A program made the translations under genes and the position numbers. From positions 31,397,934 to 31,461,933 of the forward strand of contig NC_054743.1 in assembly GCF_018143015.1 (NCBI RefSeq): a stretch of 64,000 nucleotides of DNA, read 5' to 3'. The first letter of the stretch is position 1. Every line of letters begins with the position of its first letter. Positions 20,743 to 34,800 of this stretch are shown piece by piece. Under the pieces are notes generated by a model. That model was given only the letters and a program-made list of their open reading frames with translations, was not told the DNA's origin and ran no database searches. Origin of the DNA: Lytechinus variegatus (taxonomy: Eukaryota > Echinodermata > Echinoidea > Temnopleuroida > Toxopneustidae).

Positions 20743-23700
20743 TCAGAATACACCAGGAAATGGTGTTGTCCCTGCAGTGTTTATGCTCTTCCAGATGGCT
20801 CTGCAAAGGGAAAATCAGATCATGTTTTAAAAACATACTGTAAGATAACATTACAAGTGTGTGATATTAGTAGTAGAAGCGATCCAATGTCTTGACTCCA
20901 GTTTTGTTCTCAAGGGCAGAGGCGGCTGAATTTACCTCATTTTGAGTTGCCCTTAGGTACCTTGTCAAAAGTAAAAACTGCGTCTTTCGAGATGGGATCC
21001 CGTAATTTTCAACCAACATCATAGACGAAAAGAAAAGGGAATGCAGCATAGCCACTATGAAAAGATGCATTGTGCTTTTATGGTTGGATTCCAGCCAAAA
21101 GACGTGGCACAGACTTTTTAACAAGGTATCTTATCCCCTCCCCTTTGACTTTGCCCAATACACAGTATCCTCCATCCTCATTCCAAGCTTCCTGCTCTCC
21201 TATAATTTCTTTTTAAAATATTGAAATATAGAAAAAAAGAAAATATGTGTATCGCTAACCAATGTCCACTCAACACCCCAAGAACCAGGAAACTAAACTG
21301 AAGGATACTGCTCTCGAACTTAAGGCCACCGCACACCTTACGAACCGACTGGTCAGCGACTGCCTTGCGACTGAGTGAGGGGAGATGAGTCGCAAGGCAG
21401 TCGTAAGCCTCGACACCGCACACCTTGCGATCCGATCTGCGACTCACGCATGCGCTTTTTGCTTTTTGGCATAGCATCTGAGAAATTTTGCTTACTACTG
21501 CGTATGCGCGTTGTTTATCATAATACGCGTTATGCAACACTGCTGTCTGATTGGCTGGAGGTTGGATTGAGCTTGCGATCCAGTCATAAGGATTCGACAT
21601 GTCAAATCCTTCCGATTTTCCCTGTGACTTGTCTCTGACCGGTCTGCGACGCTCTAGCTGACAAGAGCTGTGACGTCACATCTCCCCTCACTCAGCCGCT
21701 AGCCAGTCGGCGACCAGTCAGGTTGTAAGGTGTGCAGTGGCCTTTACATATAGTTACAAATCCCAGTTCAAAATCAAGAATTTTTCTACTTAATAATTTT
21801 CAATGATAATATGTATAAGATATAGTCCTACCACTATTCTGAACCCTGATCCATAATATTTGATTAGTTAGAATATCCATATCAAATGTTATCACAATTA
21901 ATTTGAAATTTGGATCACAACGAACCGCATAGTGTGAGACGGGCTTAAGGGAAAAGAGAAATAAGCAATCCAGAATAAATTGATCAATAAAAACCGGTAT
22001 CAAAAGTTATGTAATTGAATGTAATTAAAATAAATGACAGTAATTCAAATTACAATTTTTAAATTACAATTACAATTACAATTACTTTCCCTTAGAAAAT
22101 TTGGAAATTACATAATTGATCAATTACTTTGTAATTGAGCCCTACCCTGTCACAGGTTGTTACTTGCAAAAGGTCGGCTCAACCATTTGAATACATCCCT
22201 TAAGAATAATTTGATAATCAAATTGCTCATAGAAAGCTAATGTTAACTCACCTTATGTCTGTATCTGGTGCATCATATCTCTCAAGAAGCTTATCGACAT
22301 CCACCCCAAGACCCTGCAATGAAAAGATTAAATTATTAGTATAAAAGTCACTGTGCTTCTCTTTGTTTACAAAGGACATTGTGCAAATTTCCTATAGAAA
22401 AAATTATGACACTGATGGATTTCCATAGATTTATGATCGATTGGATTAATTGTAACTCTTTGTAAGATGGGACCCAAGTCTCTCTTTTGTCCACACTTCT
22501 TTCTCTCTCTCTCTCTCTTCCTATCTCTTCAGAATAAAAAAAAATCACCTGTATTGTCTTCTCCAAGTACTCATTGGTAGATAGTAGTTTCAGCACCTCA
22601 GCCTCAGTATCCCTCAAACAGCCTTCCATGTGATCACAGATAGACCGAGGAACATGGTGCTTGTGGAGGTCCTCGGTCAGCTCCTCTATCTCTTCCTGCA
22701 ATGCCAGGATCTCATTATGGTATTCCAGGACCTGATCGCCATGGCCCAGGACTATCTCCTCCTCCTTGGAATTAGCACTCTTGGCATAGGGGTCAGTGTT
22801 GACAATGACTTGCGGGAGACGGGCAACTGCGTATTGCTCTTGTCGCAGTTTCTCACGTAACCTGATTTTGATCAGTAAGAACCAAGAGTAAATTAGTCAA
22901 TTTTAAATGTCTTAAGTAATATATTATCCTAAGTACAGGGATATTTTGTATTTTGTATTTATAAACTGTATAACAAATGGTACAGATATATACAAATTGA
23001 GTTTCAAATACTTGAGGAGGCGTGATAGCTCAGTCGGCAGAACGGGGAATTCGTATTCCGGTGACCCGGCTTCGATTCCCACTTTGTGCGCCAGTGCCCT
23101 TTGGTAAGGCATTAATCCTCAGTACCAGGTCCTTCGGAGAGGACCTTAAGCCGTCGGTCCTCTGGTTGCTTGCTTACAAGCATTCATGCTTTCTTAGCAA
23201 TCAGGTAAAAAAAAAAAATCACCACCAATACCTATCCACTTAAAGCATATAAACAGAAGTAATAAATATCAATTTAAAACATAATTAACACAAGAAAAGC
23301 ATGAAGAGGAATATTTGCAAAGATTTCAACCTTTTAAAAAGCATATGGGTCTATTAAGGTTATAAAGTGGGTGTACTGGGTTGTAAAATAAAAGTTTCTT
23401 CATTATTTTTGTCTATTTTTTTTCAAGCAAATAAGCAAAACATTTGAAAAAAACATAGTACAATCTTTTTCAAAAAGAAAATTTCACAACTATTATCATA
23501 GAGCAATCAGAATTATACACTAAAACGAACTCACACAGTAATGATTTTATTAAAAACCTATTAAAAGACAGTATCATGATAATCAATGAAAAATTCCACT
23601 CTACTCGAGTCAAGACCAAAAACCAAACAAGCATGATGTTTATTCAAAATAATATAAAATGAAACTGATAGACCGGCGACTTACATTCCACTACAAGTTG

Positions 23701-26211
23701 GGCAAAATTGCAATGTTTCTATTTGAGTTGGATTACTCTTCAAATTATATGATCATTACCTTTCATTCTCTTCAAGCAGATCTTTGGTCTGTTTCTCCAT
23801 CTTCTTCACCACTTCTTGACCAATGGTCAGCTCACCAGGCAGGACCACACCACTAGCGGTCAGTCCTCTGACCTGTTGGCTTAGGATCTCACTGTGTTTG
23901 TGAGGCTGTGTGTCCAGGATAGACCCCATGTACAGATCAAACTCACTCTGCATTGGGGAAAGAGCAAAGAAAAGAATATTGAACTGAAACAGACCTGAAA
24001 CTGAAAAAAATATGATCTTAATTGTTATCACTGTTGAAGCAATACTACATGTACTGTTGTTTTGTCGTAGCAATAATGCTTTTTATTAACAAAGCTGAAA
24101 ATTTGTGTTGTTGTTGTTGTTATTGAAGCAATACTTATATTTTGTAAAACTGAAGTAACATACGTCTCAAATTAATCATTAGACAAAATAGCAAAGAGGA
24201 TATAAGATTTAATATCTTTCCCGTCTTAGTCACAGTCGTGCCTTATCTATCCGGAACTATTTTCTGATGGGCAAGTTTTTTTCTAAGACTGGACACCCCA
24301 ATGATTTCAAGACTATGATTATGGGTTTAAATTTACACTTCCATACATTCATGCAATTATCCATGCATCTAAAAAAAAATTCATATATAATTTAAACGTT
24401 TTAGCAAAACATGTACTACAAAGAAAGAGTATACAAGGCGATCATACTTCTGCTGGGTTGTAAATTCCTACTCAAGCAAAGTGTCTTAAGTGACCAGAAA
24501 TCATGCTTCCTGTAGATCTTCATCTATGATAGATCTTACCTTGATGTCTTGGAGAACCTTTGCAAAGGTAGGTGTTTCTTCAATGAGTTCATCCCAGACA
24601 TCACTGTAGATCTGCAACCGATGGAAGTTGGGCGCACTGAACCTCGTCTCAACACTCAGCTCCTGCAGTTTCTACAAGTTGGTTGTTCAATCAAAATTTA
24701 TAATTCAAATCAGATAATCAATGATACTTGCAACAGATAACAAGTACTTATTGGCATAAATAAGAAAAAGACACTAACCAGAAGATATCTGATATGAAGC
24801 CAAGTGAATCATTCAATAAACTGTTCACCAATTTGCAGGGAACAATAATGCCATGCATTTGACTTCATCTTGATTATATCTCAAATATCACTTCTGAGCA
24901 AAGGAGATAAGAAAACACATTCTCAAAAGTTAAATGCATCTATAAAATAAAATGAGCTACAGTTTGAATGATCAAGAAAGTGGTATCCATCCTTTTTTTA
25001 ATTGTAAAGCCCCTCCGGAGTCCCTTACCTCATATAATTTTCTCTCCAAATGTTCAACTGCCTTTCTTCCTGTTAAGACCCCTTTCTCATACATCTCTTC
25101 TTTCCTAAGTACATTCTTCTGAAAGTCCAGAAACCTATTCAGCTGATCTTTTTTGGTTATTCCAGCCAGATGACTTTGTACAAATTGTTGCTTGTGCAAG
25201 TCCTTCCCTCCAGCGCTCCTATCCTCCCTCTTCTCAAATGGAGGCAGCCTGTGAGGGGGAGACTGAGTCCGCGAGAGCCCCCGAGTTGTTTTTTGTCGAG
25301 AGACTGGGAGCATTATTTCGGGCATTGCTAGCTCTTCAACGCAAACGCCATCATCAATGTACGAAGCTGGGGAATCCATCCTAGCATCTGATTTGGATGC
25401 TCCATGGGATCTGGCTCTGCTAGCAAAGCGAGGACTACTGGAGGATGTTTTTGCCATTCTCTGGTCCGTTTGCAAGTCCGCAGGTGTGGGGTGGGGCATG
25501 CTCCCTGCTGTCCCAGTGCTGAAGTGATATAAGGCCTGTACCATTTCTTCTTCTTTACTCTGTAAGAGGAGGAAAGCCCAAAATCCATTGTCAGGTAGGT
25601 AATGAACATGTTTAATGTTTTGTTACAAAAATACTTTATCAAGGCAAATTTTGTTACTCTCTGGTGACTCATTTTGCATAATGTAAATAAAATGAAATGT
25701 TACTTATTTCATAATGATAATCAGGTGCATTCTCATAAAACTGGGTATAAAGCATGCATCTGTGGTAGATGCTGTATTTTGTTTTTCCATAGTTAAAATA
25801 AAGACACCTACATGTATTTCCAATTAGCATTATGGCCTCAGAAGTACTCTACAAGATTCCCATCCATTTCTCCACTGACAAAAACAATAAGGATTTACTG
25901 TATTGAGTTGTAAGGAGTAATTGTTTCCTAGTTCATTGATATCACTTCATATTTACCTGAGCCCTTCTTGGTGAAGGTAGCTTGCTCGGAGCAAGCAGCA
26001 GGGGTACTTCCTTGCCTGAACTCTCCCAGGGCTTGTGGGTTGCCAGCTCGGGGGGCTTCGCAAGGCGGTTGTGGTTCAGGTGACCCTTGGTTCGAAGTAA
26101 GATGTCATACTTCTGCTCCAGAAAGATGCCTTCCATGACATCTCTCAGTGGACGGGAACTGACCCCCGCTGGAGGGAGTGGCCCTTCTAGATCCTCTTGC
26201 TTTGTTGCCAT
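20743..26211 (-). CDS. C6orf118/TSNAXIP1-like coiled-coil protein (seven exons)
   Basis: A predicted 512-residue protein on the minus strand. Exons read (complement): 26211-25957, 25559-25029, 24671-24540, 23947-23760, 22861-22549, 22313-22252 and 20800-20743. Every junction is GT/AG and phases agree, including two split Arg codons. Residues 22-60 contain DILLRTKGHLNHNRLAKPPE, which resembles the N-terminal motif of vertebrate C6orf118. Residues 86-200 are Ser/Pro-rich and probably disordered. Residues about 205-330 (LDFQKNVLRKEEMYEKGVLT, SAPNFHRLQIYSDVWDELI) look like the TSNAXIP1 N-terminal domain. Residues 345-470 are rich in Glu/Lys/Leu and likely form coiled coil. The cellular role of this family is poorly known; links to cilia or sperm are inference from relatives. 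The last short exon (19 codons) is supported by phase and acceptor only. Confidence 0.72.
21322..21744. mobile_element. MITE family F, copy 2
   Basis: The ends TAAGGCCACCGCACACCTTA and GTAAGGTGTGCAGTGGCCTT are inverses. GC-rich inner sub-palindromes (the CGACTGCCTTGCGACT region and its inverse) make a compound hairpin. It lies in the last intron of the C6orf118-like gene. Confidence 0.72.
22347..22475. mobile_element. MITE family B, copy 5 (partial)
   Basis: Carries 'caaaggacattgtgcaaatt', 'gacactgatggatttccata' and the right end CTTTGTAAGATGGGACCC. The left half is absent. Located in intron 5 of the C6orf118-like gene. Confidence 0.65.
22498..22520. repeat. CT dinucleotide tract
   Basis: Short run of CT repeats next to the family B fragment. 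On the gene's strand it reads as GA repeats, just downstream of an exon donor. Confidence 0.7.
23016..23215 (+). repeat. tRNA-derived SINE
   Basis: The tRNA-like head has an A box (GATAGCTCAGTCGGCAGA) and a B box (GCTTCGATTCCC). A body containing CCTTCGGAGAGGACCTTAAG and CCGTCGGTCC follows, ending in an A-rich tail. The body phrase recurs, diverged, in the SINE at 55112-55280. It lies in an intron of the C6orf118-like gene. Confidence 0.75.
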
Positions 26212-28867
26212 GGCTAATTTAAAGACCAATGATAGTCCCGTCGGATGCTTATTACAACACTCTCTATTTAGGAAGGCCGTAGAATGTTTTGAAGGTTTGA
26301 CTATGATATAAAACAGATTTTTAAATGTATCAAATAGTGAAAAAGACATCTTTAAAAACAATGATCAATTATAGCAAAGATTGACATCATCATTAATAAT
26401 ATCAACATTAATTCATTATGTAATTTGATTCTTTTATTCAAAATAATTCATGAGGTAGAAGTTTTAGTAGTAGTCGTAGTAATTGTATTTATTATCACCA
26501 TACATAAGTATGACTAAGAAGCCATTGCAACTAGCAGCCTACAGACTTGAGGAGCTGCATACAAAGTGTTGCTAAGAAATCTTCCACAGAACTTTGAAAA
26601 TCTAAGTCAAAGTCGCATTTAACACCAATGAAATGCCCTTCTACAGTCCATATTGTTAAAATCTTGTGTACCCTGATTATTTGCAAGCATTAGAAGGAGC
26701 AATTATGACCTCTCTTTTCGACTAAAAAAAACAGAATTTTAAATTAATACACACGAAAACCCATAGGTGAGTACATTGCTGTCCCACATGTGCATTTGTA
26801 TGTTTGTTGATACTTAGTTTCTTTCGCAGCTGTGTCTTTTCTAGCCAAAATTAAACAGATAATTTCTTTATTGGTTTATAAATGACTTCTTAACCCACTC
26901 TTGAGAAAATAAATACTCTAGGAAAGCATTTCATTGATATGATATGCGGATTTTCCAACATTTTGGCAAATATAGGGAAGGACTTTTCTCACACTTTTTT
27001 TCCAGGAAGGAACTTTTTTGCCATTCCCTTATCATCATTTTTTCTCTTTCATTTTTTGGTTAAGCTCTTTATACTTCTTCCCATTGACTTTGCCTGATTA
27101 AAGAATATGTTGCTACTGACAAAAAAATAAATTATAAAAACTAAAGGATATAAAACATGTAAATGCCTTATTCCAAGAAGGCAAGTGAAAGTTATTTGCT
27201 TGGCTTTTAATTGCATTCCAGTCAGAATAGACTTTTGCCACAGCTGTTAAAAAATATTCGTTTAGCTTCTCGTTTTTCTTCCCCTTTCCCCCATTTTTTT
27301 TTTTTCATTTAGTTTTATTCATTTTTCTTTCATGTTCATTTGTTTTTCTTTTTTCTTATTTTTTTTGTTTTTATTTTATTTTTCCTGTCTTTTTTCTTTC
27401 TTCATTTATTTCTTTTGGTTGTTTCATTTCACTTCTTTCTTAATTAGTTTTGTTTTCTTTTTTTATTATATTTTTTGAAAAATATTTTTTGTTTACTTTT
27501 ATGAATTGTTCTAATTTTGCAGCATATTTATCCATGATTTTCTCCTGCTAATATGCTGCAAGGCAGAGAAAAAAAAATTGATTTGGGGCCTCCATACGCT
27601 AGGTTTTGGGATTCAAAGAGAAAGAAAGGGAAATTATTGTTTTGTATCTGAATTTGTTATGCATAATTTGTTTACTTTACCATTACGAGTGTAAACTTCA
27701 TATTATAAACTTCATATTAGCCGTATTACATCTCTCTCCTCTCTGTAATTATTAACTACTGTTGGACATTCTTTGTGCAGCACCTTGCTGTTGATCTCCG
27801 ATATAAGCGGAGGAAGAAGAAGAGTGGGTGTCTAGAATATTAAGTTTAGATCGAAGAAAAAAGTCCACACAACCTGGGAACAATACAATTCATTTATTCT
27901 CTTTCAATCATTTCATATTTACAATGAAAAAACAAATTATATTACCAAAAATCAATTTGCAAAATATAAAAACAGCAAACAAGGTTTACATACAAGATAC
28001 ACATAGACATATATAGTGAAAGTACAAGTAACTTAGTGGTTGTGGCTGCAGATTTAACATTTTACTTTTTAGAAGTTAGTTTTATTCATTTTTAATGTTT
28101 TTCTTTATATTATAAATTTATATTACATGAAGATTTTAAAGTTAATGTTGAGCCTTGATATGCAAATATTTTAGGACCTCAAAACAATTTTAAAACATTC
28201 CCAATCGATCATTCATTAATCTCAAGATGTCTATAATTTCTATTTAGGTGATCTGTAAATTGACAGATCAATTATTTTTGTACGAATTCTCATTTTCATT
28301 ATTTTTTTTTCTTATTTTTTATTTATAATAGGTGATTTGTCGATCAACAGATCAACTATTCATTTCGTACGAATTTCCTTTTTTATTATTCAATGTAATT
28401 TAATTATGTGATTAACTTTTGAGTATATTGGGCACTAAAATTTAACAAACGTGTCTGCACTGGTCTACAAACAAATAAATGCACGCACGGGACTGGCATT
28501 TCTCAAATTGGAATTTGCACATTTAACGTTAGGCTCCTTGAATTAATGTTAGATGTCTTTCACACAAGAAGATAATAACCAAGAAACAGTTTCACAAAAT
28601 AATTTTCAAACTATTTCTCCAGGAAAAATTGTAAAACTAATCATACTTACAGTAGAAAAGCAATTTTTAGTTCTTGATTCTGAATTTGTTTACCCTACTC
28701 GAGTTGAGTTGCTATGCTAGTGAACTGTAGATGGCGCGCGCTACACAACTAATTTTACATGCTGTCTCGTCGATGTTGAAGTTGAAGACGAAGCTTGTTG
28801 ATGTCTTTGTATCTTCTATAAAATTTCTCTTTTCACCTTTGTTTTTCCACGACTTGACACATGCAAA
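26212..28867. other. Divergent intergenic region between the C6orf118-like gene and CSTF2
   Basis: No gene seen. Contents: a T-rich, pyrimidine-biased tract (about 27285-27480) and a diverged local duplication around 28246-28385 containing GATCTGTAAATTGACAGATC and a similar second unit. The presumed promoters of both genes lie at the two ends. A motif TAGATGGCGCG 140 bp before the CSTF2 start resembles YY1-type promoter elements. Confidence 0.5.
27285..27480. repeat. T-rich low-complexity tract
   Basis: About 200 bp made almost only of T with interspersed C, G or A (TTTTTCTTTC-like). There is no coding or structural signal. Confidence 0.7.
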
Positions 28868-31800
28868 ATGTCTGCTGCCGATAGATCCATCCGCTCTGTC
28901 TTTGGTAAGGAATTTATAGCCATTATTTGCAGAGAATTAACTGAAATGATGTTGAAACTCGCCGCTGACTTTTTCTTTTCTTTTTTTCTTTACCGGGGCC
29001 GAGGCGAGGCGTAGACGATAGTGATACGGCGGATGCGATGCCGCCGGCTCCCCTCGCGGCTTGGCGGCAATTGGACACGGTAGACGTAATTTAGACTAAC
29101 TTAGTTAGAGGCTTAGAGTCCAGCTAGCAACCTTCTGTTTTTAGGAGTCTTTTTTCTCTGTGTACACTGTCACTGCACAGATGGCTTGCTGCTCGCGATC
29201 GTGTAACCGAGGGAGCTCCGCTGGAGCCTGGGCCTGGGGCCGATTGCACGAAAGGGTCTTTGCAAGGACCATCTTGTGTGTCGCCCATCTTTTATGATAC
29301 GCCATGTAAAACGCATTTTAAATAAATCATCTGCAAACATATTTCATTCGTCCGTTAAAATAAACAAATTATTTGTTTATAAAATGATGTGATATGAAAT
29401 TGTATAAAATTTGATTAAAAAGCAAGCTAACGAATCTTATTATTTATCATAAATAAATTTCAGAAATTCCCCGCTTACAGCGTATCATAAAAGATGGGCG
29501 ACACGAAAGACGGTCCTTGGAAAGACCCTTTCGTGCAATCGGCGCCAGGAGTAGACCGTGCAAAACGAGTATGAGGGAGACACTGGGGTAGATTGGGGTC
29601 TCAATAGTATAAAAATTGTGGAAACAGAAATTATGCACTTACTACAATTATATGGATGAAGGTCTAGCTATCGTGACACACAAATCCTGACATCGAGGCA
29701 CAGAATGGAACCTCAAAAAATGAAAAGTTCTGTCGCAATACCTTTCCTTTAAAAAAATTCAAAACAAAATGGCTGATCAAGACGGAGGCTATATTTGGGG
29801 GGTTTTTTGAGGTTCCAGTCTGTGTCACGATAGACAGCTCCCTGGGTTAGCGATGGTGCAGCAGCCTACATCATGTACATGTTGGAGGGGTAGAAAAACC
29901 TCCACGGAGCTTTTCGATTTTTATCAACTTAAAAAGTTAAACTTTAACTATAAAAGGCCAAGTAAAAAAAGAAAGTAGTTGATCGTCCAGGTTTTTCGAG
30001 AGCAGTGATGAGGGAGGTCCTTACTATTTGCTATTATTTAATCAGACGATTGTCAGACCATGCAAGGCCTGAATTTATATGATCGATGCATGTTGAATAT
30101 GAATATTGAACAATTAATTGGAATTCTATGGAAAATGTATTATGCAATAAAAAAAATTATTGATGTATTACCAGTACTGTCTGTATTATTGTAAAGCAAA
30201 ATGTTCATGTCAAGTGAATGATTTAAACATTATTCTACATTACATGTTACATGTATATATTTAAAATATACTCGGGGGGTCATTCAGAAAAAAAAATTGA
30301 GAGCCATTTTTAATTGATATTCTTTAAATGTTGGAAATAAAGTTCTAGCCCATTTAAAGGGGAATCCAACCCAAATAAAAACTTGTTTTTATAAGGAAAA
30401 GAAAAATCAGACAAGTTGAAAGGTGAAAGTTTGAACAATATTGGACAACCAAAAAGAAAGATATAAATTTTTTAAAGTTGTAAATATTGGTAATCACTAT
30501 ACCAATTGAGATTTCAAATTGGCCGCATATGGGATGTCATAGTGATGTAAGGCAAGGACTACTCTTCCATGTACTCCAATACATATTATGGCTAAAATGT
30601 TTTAGGAAATTGGGTTCTGATTTCCTAATATTTATATAAAAGTTAGGTCCTACCTTAAATTCTTGCTCGCCAGAGGATCCAGCCGCTCAGGTAAATTTCA
30701 CAAATCCAGTGACAAGAAATATATACACTTCACAATTTCAAATAGATTAGAAAAAGGGACAGACGTCACAAAATGTCTCGCGAAGTAATGAGCTCATTAA
30801 GTATGCAGAGAATATAAACTTCGAAGGAGTGGAAGTGACGGTATGGAGTAAGAATTGAAAAAGATAGAGAAATGAGTATAAAATGATCCTCCACAAGATT
30901 TGATTCGATCCTCACTAGCAGCTGCATGGATGAGATGGTCAGCATGAGTGGTTAGGACGAAGGCAGAGAGTAGAGTGATGATGTGGTAGAGAAAACAAGT
31001 TGTTTTTACCAACATCAGAAAAGGTGAAACAAAGAAATAAGCGCCAAAAAGGGGGGCAAAACACAGTTGAGAAGAACAAAGAATTAGAGAGAAGCAGACT
31101 GTGAGAAAAGTAAACATGCAAGCATCTCTGTAGTGATGTTGTATACCTGCAAGTTCATTGCAATAAACAAGGAACAATGAAAGGATGTTTGCTCCAAGTC
31201 TAAGAACAAAAGAAAGGTTGTTTCTTAATAGAAGAATGTGTTTGCCAAGTAGATTTGGGCAGGAAATGAGTTGCCTTGTTCTGTGCAAGTAAAGTATAGT
31301 ACATTGCACATGGCAGAAACAAGTTAGAATATAGATATGAAATTGGAAATAAAAGAAAGAATTTATATACAACATGAACAGAATATTGAAATATAAATGA
31401 AAATATATACAAGAAAAGAATATATAGATATATAAAAAGATATAGTCAAGTCACTACAGTAGCTCCCCCCTAGATTTGTACCGAATAGAAATGTAGTAAC
31501 AAATCGACAAGGGAAAGTAAAAGGGAACTTGGCTATATAAAACAAGAAAATAAAAGGACTGGAAACATTAGTGAATTTTGAGACATGTTTCAACCGTCTC
31601 CGAAAAATTGAACGTACTTGGCAGGAAACCTCACATGGCGACCAGAACGGGTCTTACGAATTTCGGGAGGCGTATGCTTGTCATCAGAATCCCCTGCCAA
31701 GTCCGTGGAGTTGGATTGTTGATGAACTTGGTCAGGTGGATTTTGATGAGAAGATGAAGGAGTGATAACATCCTGCTCGATAAAAGCCGGTTTCAGTCTG

Positions 31801-34800
31801 TCGACACTGACATTTTCATGTTTACCATTATAATCAATGGTGAAAAACTTGTCAGTACGACGGATGACTCGGAAGGGTCCTCTGTAAGGAGGCTGCAATG
31901 GCTTTGTAACAGCATCATCATCAACATCATCATAGAAAGATGTGAGATGAAGAATGGAGTTCAGGATGTACCTGTGTGCGAGTGTGCTGTTTTCGAGTAG
32001 GAGTGGGATGTAATTCCCGCATCATTCTCTTTAGTCTGTGGGCATAGTTAGATGGGTCATCAGCAGCATCAATTTGTGAAGGAGCTACAAATTGTGCAGG
32101 TAGAGTGACTTTAGTCCCAAACACAAGTTCTGCTGCAGAGCATCCAATGTCAGCCTTGATTGCTGTGCGTATACCCAGCAAGACTAGAGGGAGTGACTCA
32201 GTCCAACGGACCTTGTTATGAGCTTTGAGAGAAGCTTTTAGTTGGCGATGAAAACGCTCCACTAAACCATTTGCGGCAGGATGGTATGCTGTTGTGCGGA
32301 TGCGTTTAGTGCCAAGGAGGTTGGTGAGTGCGAGAAAAAGTGCTGACTCAAATTGCCTACCTCTGTCTGTTGTGACGGTAGTAGGTGCGCCAAACACTGC
32401 TACCCACCTGGCCACAAATGCACGTGCTACCGTCTCCGCAGTGATGTCTGGGATAGGGATAGCTTCTGGCCATCTAGTGTAGCGATCAACACAAGTAAGG
32501 AGGTAATTGTTGCCCTCTGATGAAGGAAGCGGGCCAACGAGGTCAATGTGCACATGAGAGAAGCGTGCATCAGGTGAAGTGAAAGTACCAAGTGGTGCTT
32601 TGGTGTGTCGATGTACTTTACACTTTTGACACTCGAGACATGATTTGGCCCATTTTCTGACATCAGCGTTGATGCTAGGCCAAACAAAGCGCTCTGTAAT
32701 GAGCTTTTGAGTAGCTTTGATTCCTGGATGAGAAAGTCCATGAAGGGAATCAAAGATAGCTCTTCTGTGTTTGACTGGAACTAGAGGCCTGGCAGTACCA
32801 GTTGATATATCGCACAGAACAGTAGTGGTAGAACCTGGGAGAGCAATTGACTTGAGTTGAAGTGAGGAATCTTTCACCTCAGTTTCATATTCCTGATCTT
32901 TTGCAATGGCTGCAAAGTCAATGATTGAGGAAGAGTCAACTCTGTCAATATACAGACGAGAGAGGGCGTCTGCTGCTGTGTTCGCCTTACCTGAAATGTG
33001 CTGTATATCAGATGTGAACTGCGAAATGAAATCGAGTTGTCGGATTTCCCGTGGCGAATGCCTATCCGGTTTCGACTTGAGTGCATGGGTGAGAGGTTTG
33101 TGGTCAGTGTAGATAGTAAATGACCTACCTTCAAGGAGATGACGGAAGTGCTTGATGCCCAGATATGCTGCAAGCAACTCCCTACCAAAAGTGCTGTATT
33201 TGGTCTCAGCTGGTTGTAACCTCTTAGAGAAGAAAGCCAGAGGTTGCCAAACTCCATCAACTTGTTGTTGGATAGCTCCCCCAACTCCTACGTCAGAAGC
33301 GTCGACTAGTAGGCACAAGGGAACATCAGTGCGAGGGTGCACAAGAACAGTAGAGTTGGCCAATTGATCTTTAGCATGGTTGAAAGCAAGAAGTTCTTTC
33401 TCTCCAAGATCAATTGGCATGTTCTTTTTTGTTCTGTTTTTCAACAGATCAGTCAGAGGTTGCAGCACTTCTGCACAATGAGGAATGAATCGTCTGTAGA
33501 AGTTGACCAATCCCAGGAATTCTCGAAGTTTGGTGAGTGAAGTAGGGGCGGGAAAATCACGGATGATTTTCACTTTGTCGCTAAGAGGTCGGATTCCGGT
33601 GTTGTCCACCATATGTCCGAGGAAAGATAGTGATGAAGCACCAAACTGACATTTCGAGGGATTGACGATGATGCCATACTCCTGCAGGCGATCGAATAGC
33701 AGACGGAGATGTGTCTCATGTTCATCCTTAGAGGAACTGGCTACCAGTATATCATCAAGATAAACATAGACAAATGGCAGGCCGCGAATGACGGTGTCCA
33801 TCAATCGCTGGAATGTTTGGGCTGCATTCCGAAGGCCGAATGGCATTCGAACGAATTCGAATAAGCCAAATGGAGTGGTCACGGCAGTCTTGTGAATGTC
33901 GCTAGGCTCGACTGGGATCTGATGATATGCCCTAACGAGGTCAATTTTCGAAAAAATTGTCTTGCCTGCAAGAGTTGAAGAGAAATCTTGTAAGTGTGGG
34001 ATAGGGTATCGATCCGGGACCGTGCGAGCGTTGAGCAAGCGATAATCACCACAAGGCCGCCAGTCCCCTGGCGTTTTCTTGGGAACCATGTGCAATGGAC
34101 TTGACCAGTTGCTCTCAGATTGTCGGATAATGCCAAGTTCAAGCATGTGCTCGAACTCTGCCTGGGCAATTCTCTGACGATCTGGAGCAAGACGACGAGG
34201 GCGCGCTGCCACGGGCGGGCCTCGAGTTGGGATGTGATGCGTGGTAGTATGTTTCACTTCCGAGTGCTTGTAAACCGGTCGTGTGATATCCGGATATTGA
34301 CGGAGAATGGAGTGAAACCGCTCCGATGAGTCATGTTGAACATACATCGGGCTAATAGTACCAGTATATGAGCCACATCCCTGGACTGTAAGAGTTGTTG
34401 TGGTGTCTATCAATCGGCGGTGTTTGATATCCACCAACAGTCCAAACTGATCAAGAAAATCGGCACCCAAAATCGGCGTGGGTATGTCTGTCACAACAAA
34501 TATCCAGCGGAAAACACGCCGTAAACCAAGATCAAGTGTGAAAGACTTTTGTCCGAAAGTCTTGATCGGCGATCGATTTACAGCCTGCAGTTGGATATTT
34601 GTTGCGTCAACCCTAGCCGGTTTCCCCAATTTTGAATGAGGGAAAATGCTCACCTCAGCACCTGTGTCGACGAGAAATCGTGTACCAGTGTACTTGTCGT
34701 TGACAAAGAAAAGGCGACTGGGTTGGGTGCTGCCAAGGGGGTTAGTCGCCGCTATTCCTTGGCGGGACCGTTTCCCTGGGCTTGTTTTGAGAAAGTGCAA

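Noticed and set aside
28731-28919. Open frame starting ATGGCGCGCGCTACAC upstream of and across CSTF2 exon 1
   Set aside because: Different frame from the CSTF2 start, no family similarity; most likely 5' UTR sequence.
30797-31412. Open frames of up to 192 codons inside the LTR, repeated at 35417-36032
   Set aside because: Present in both LTRs only because the LTRs are identical; no domain, hydrophobic low-complexity composition.
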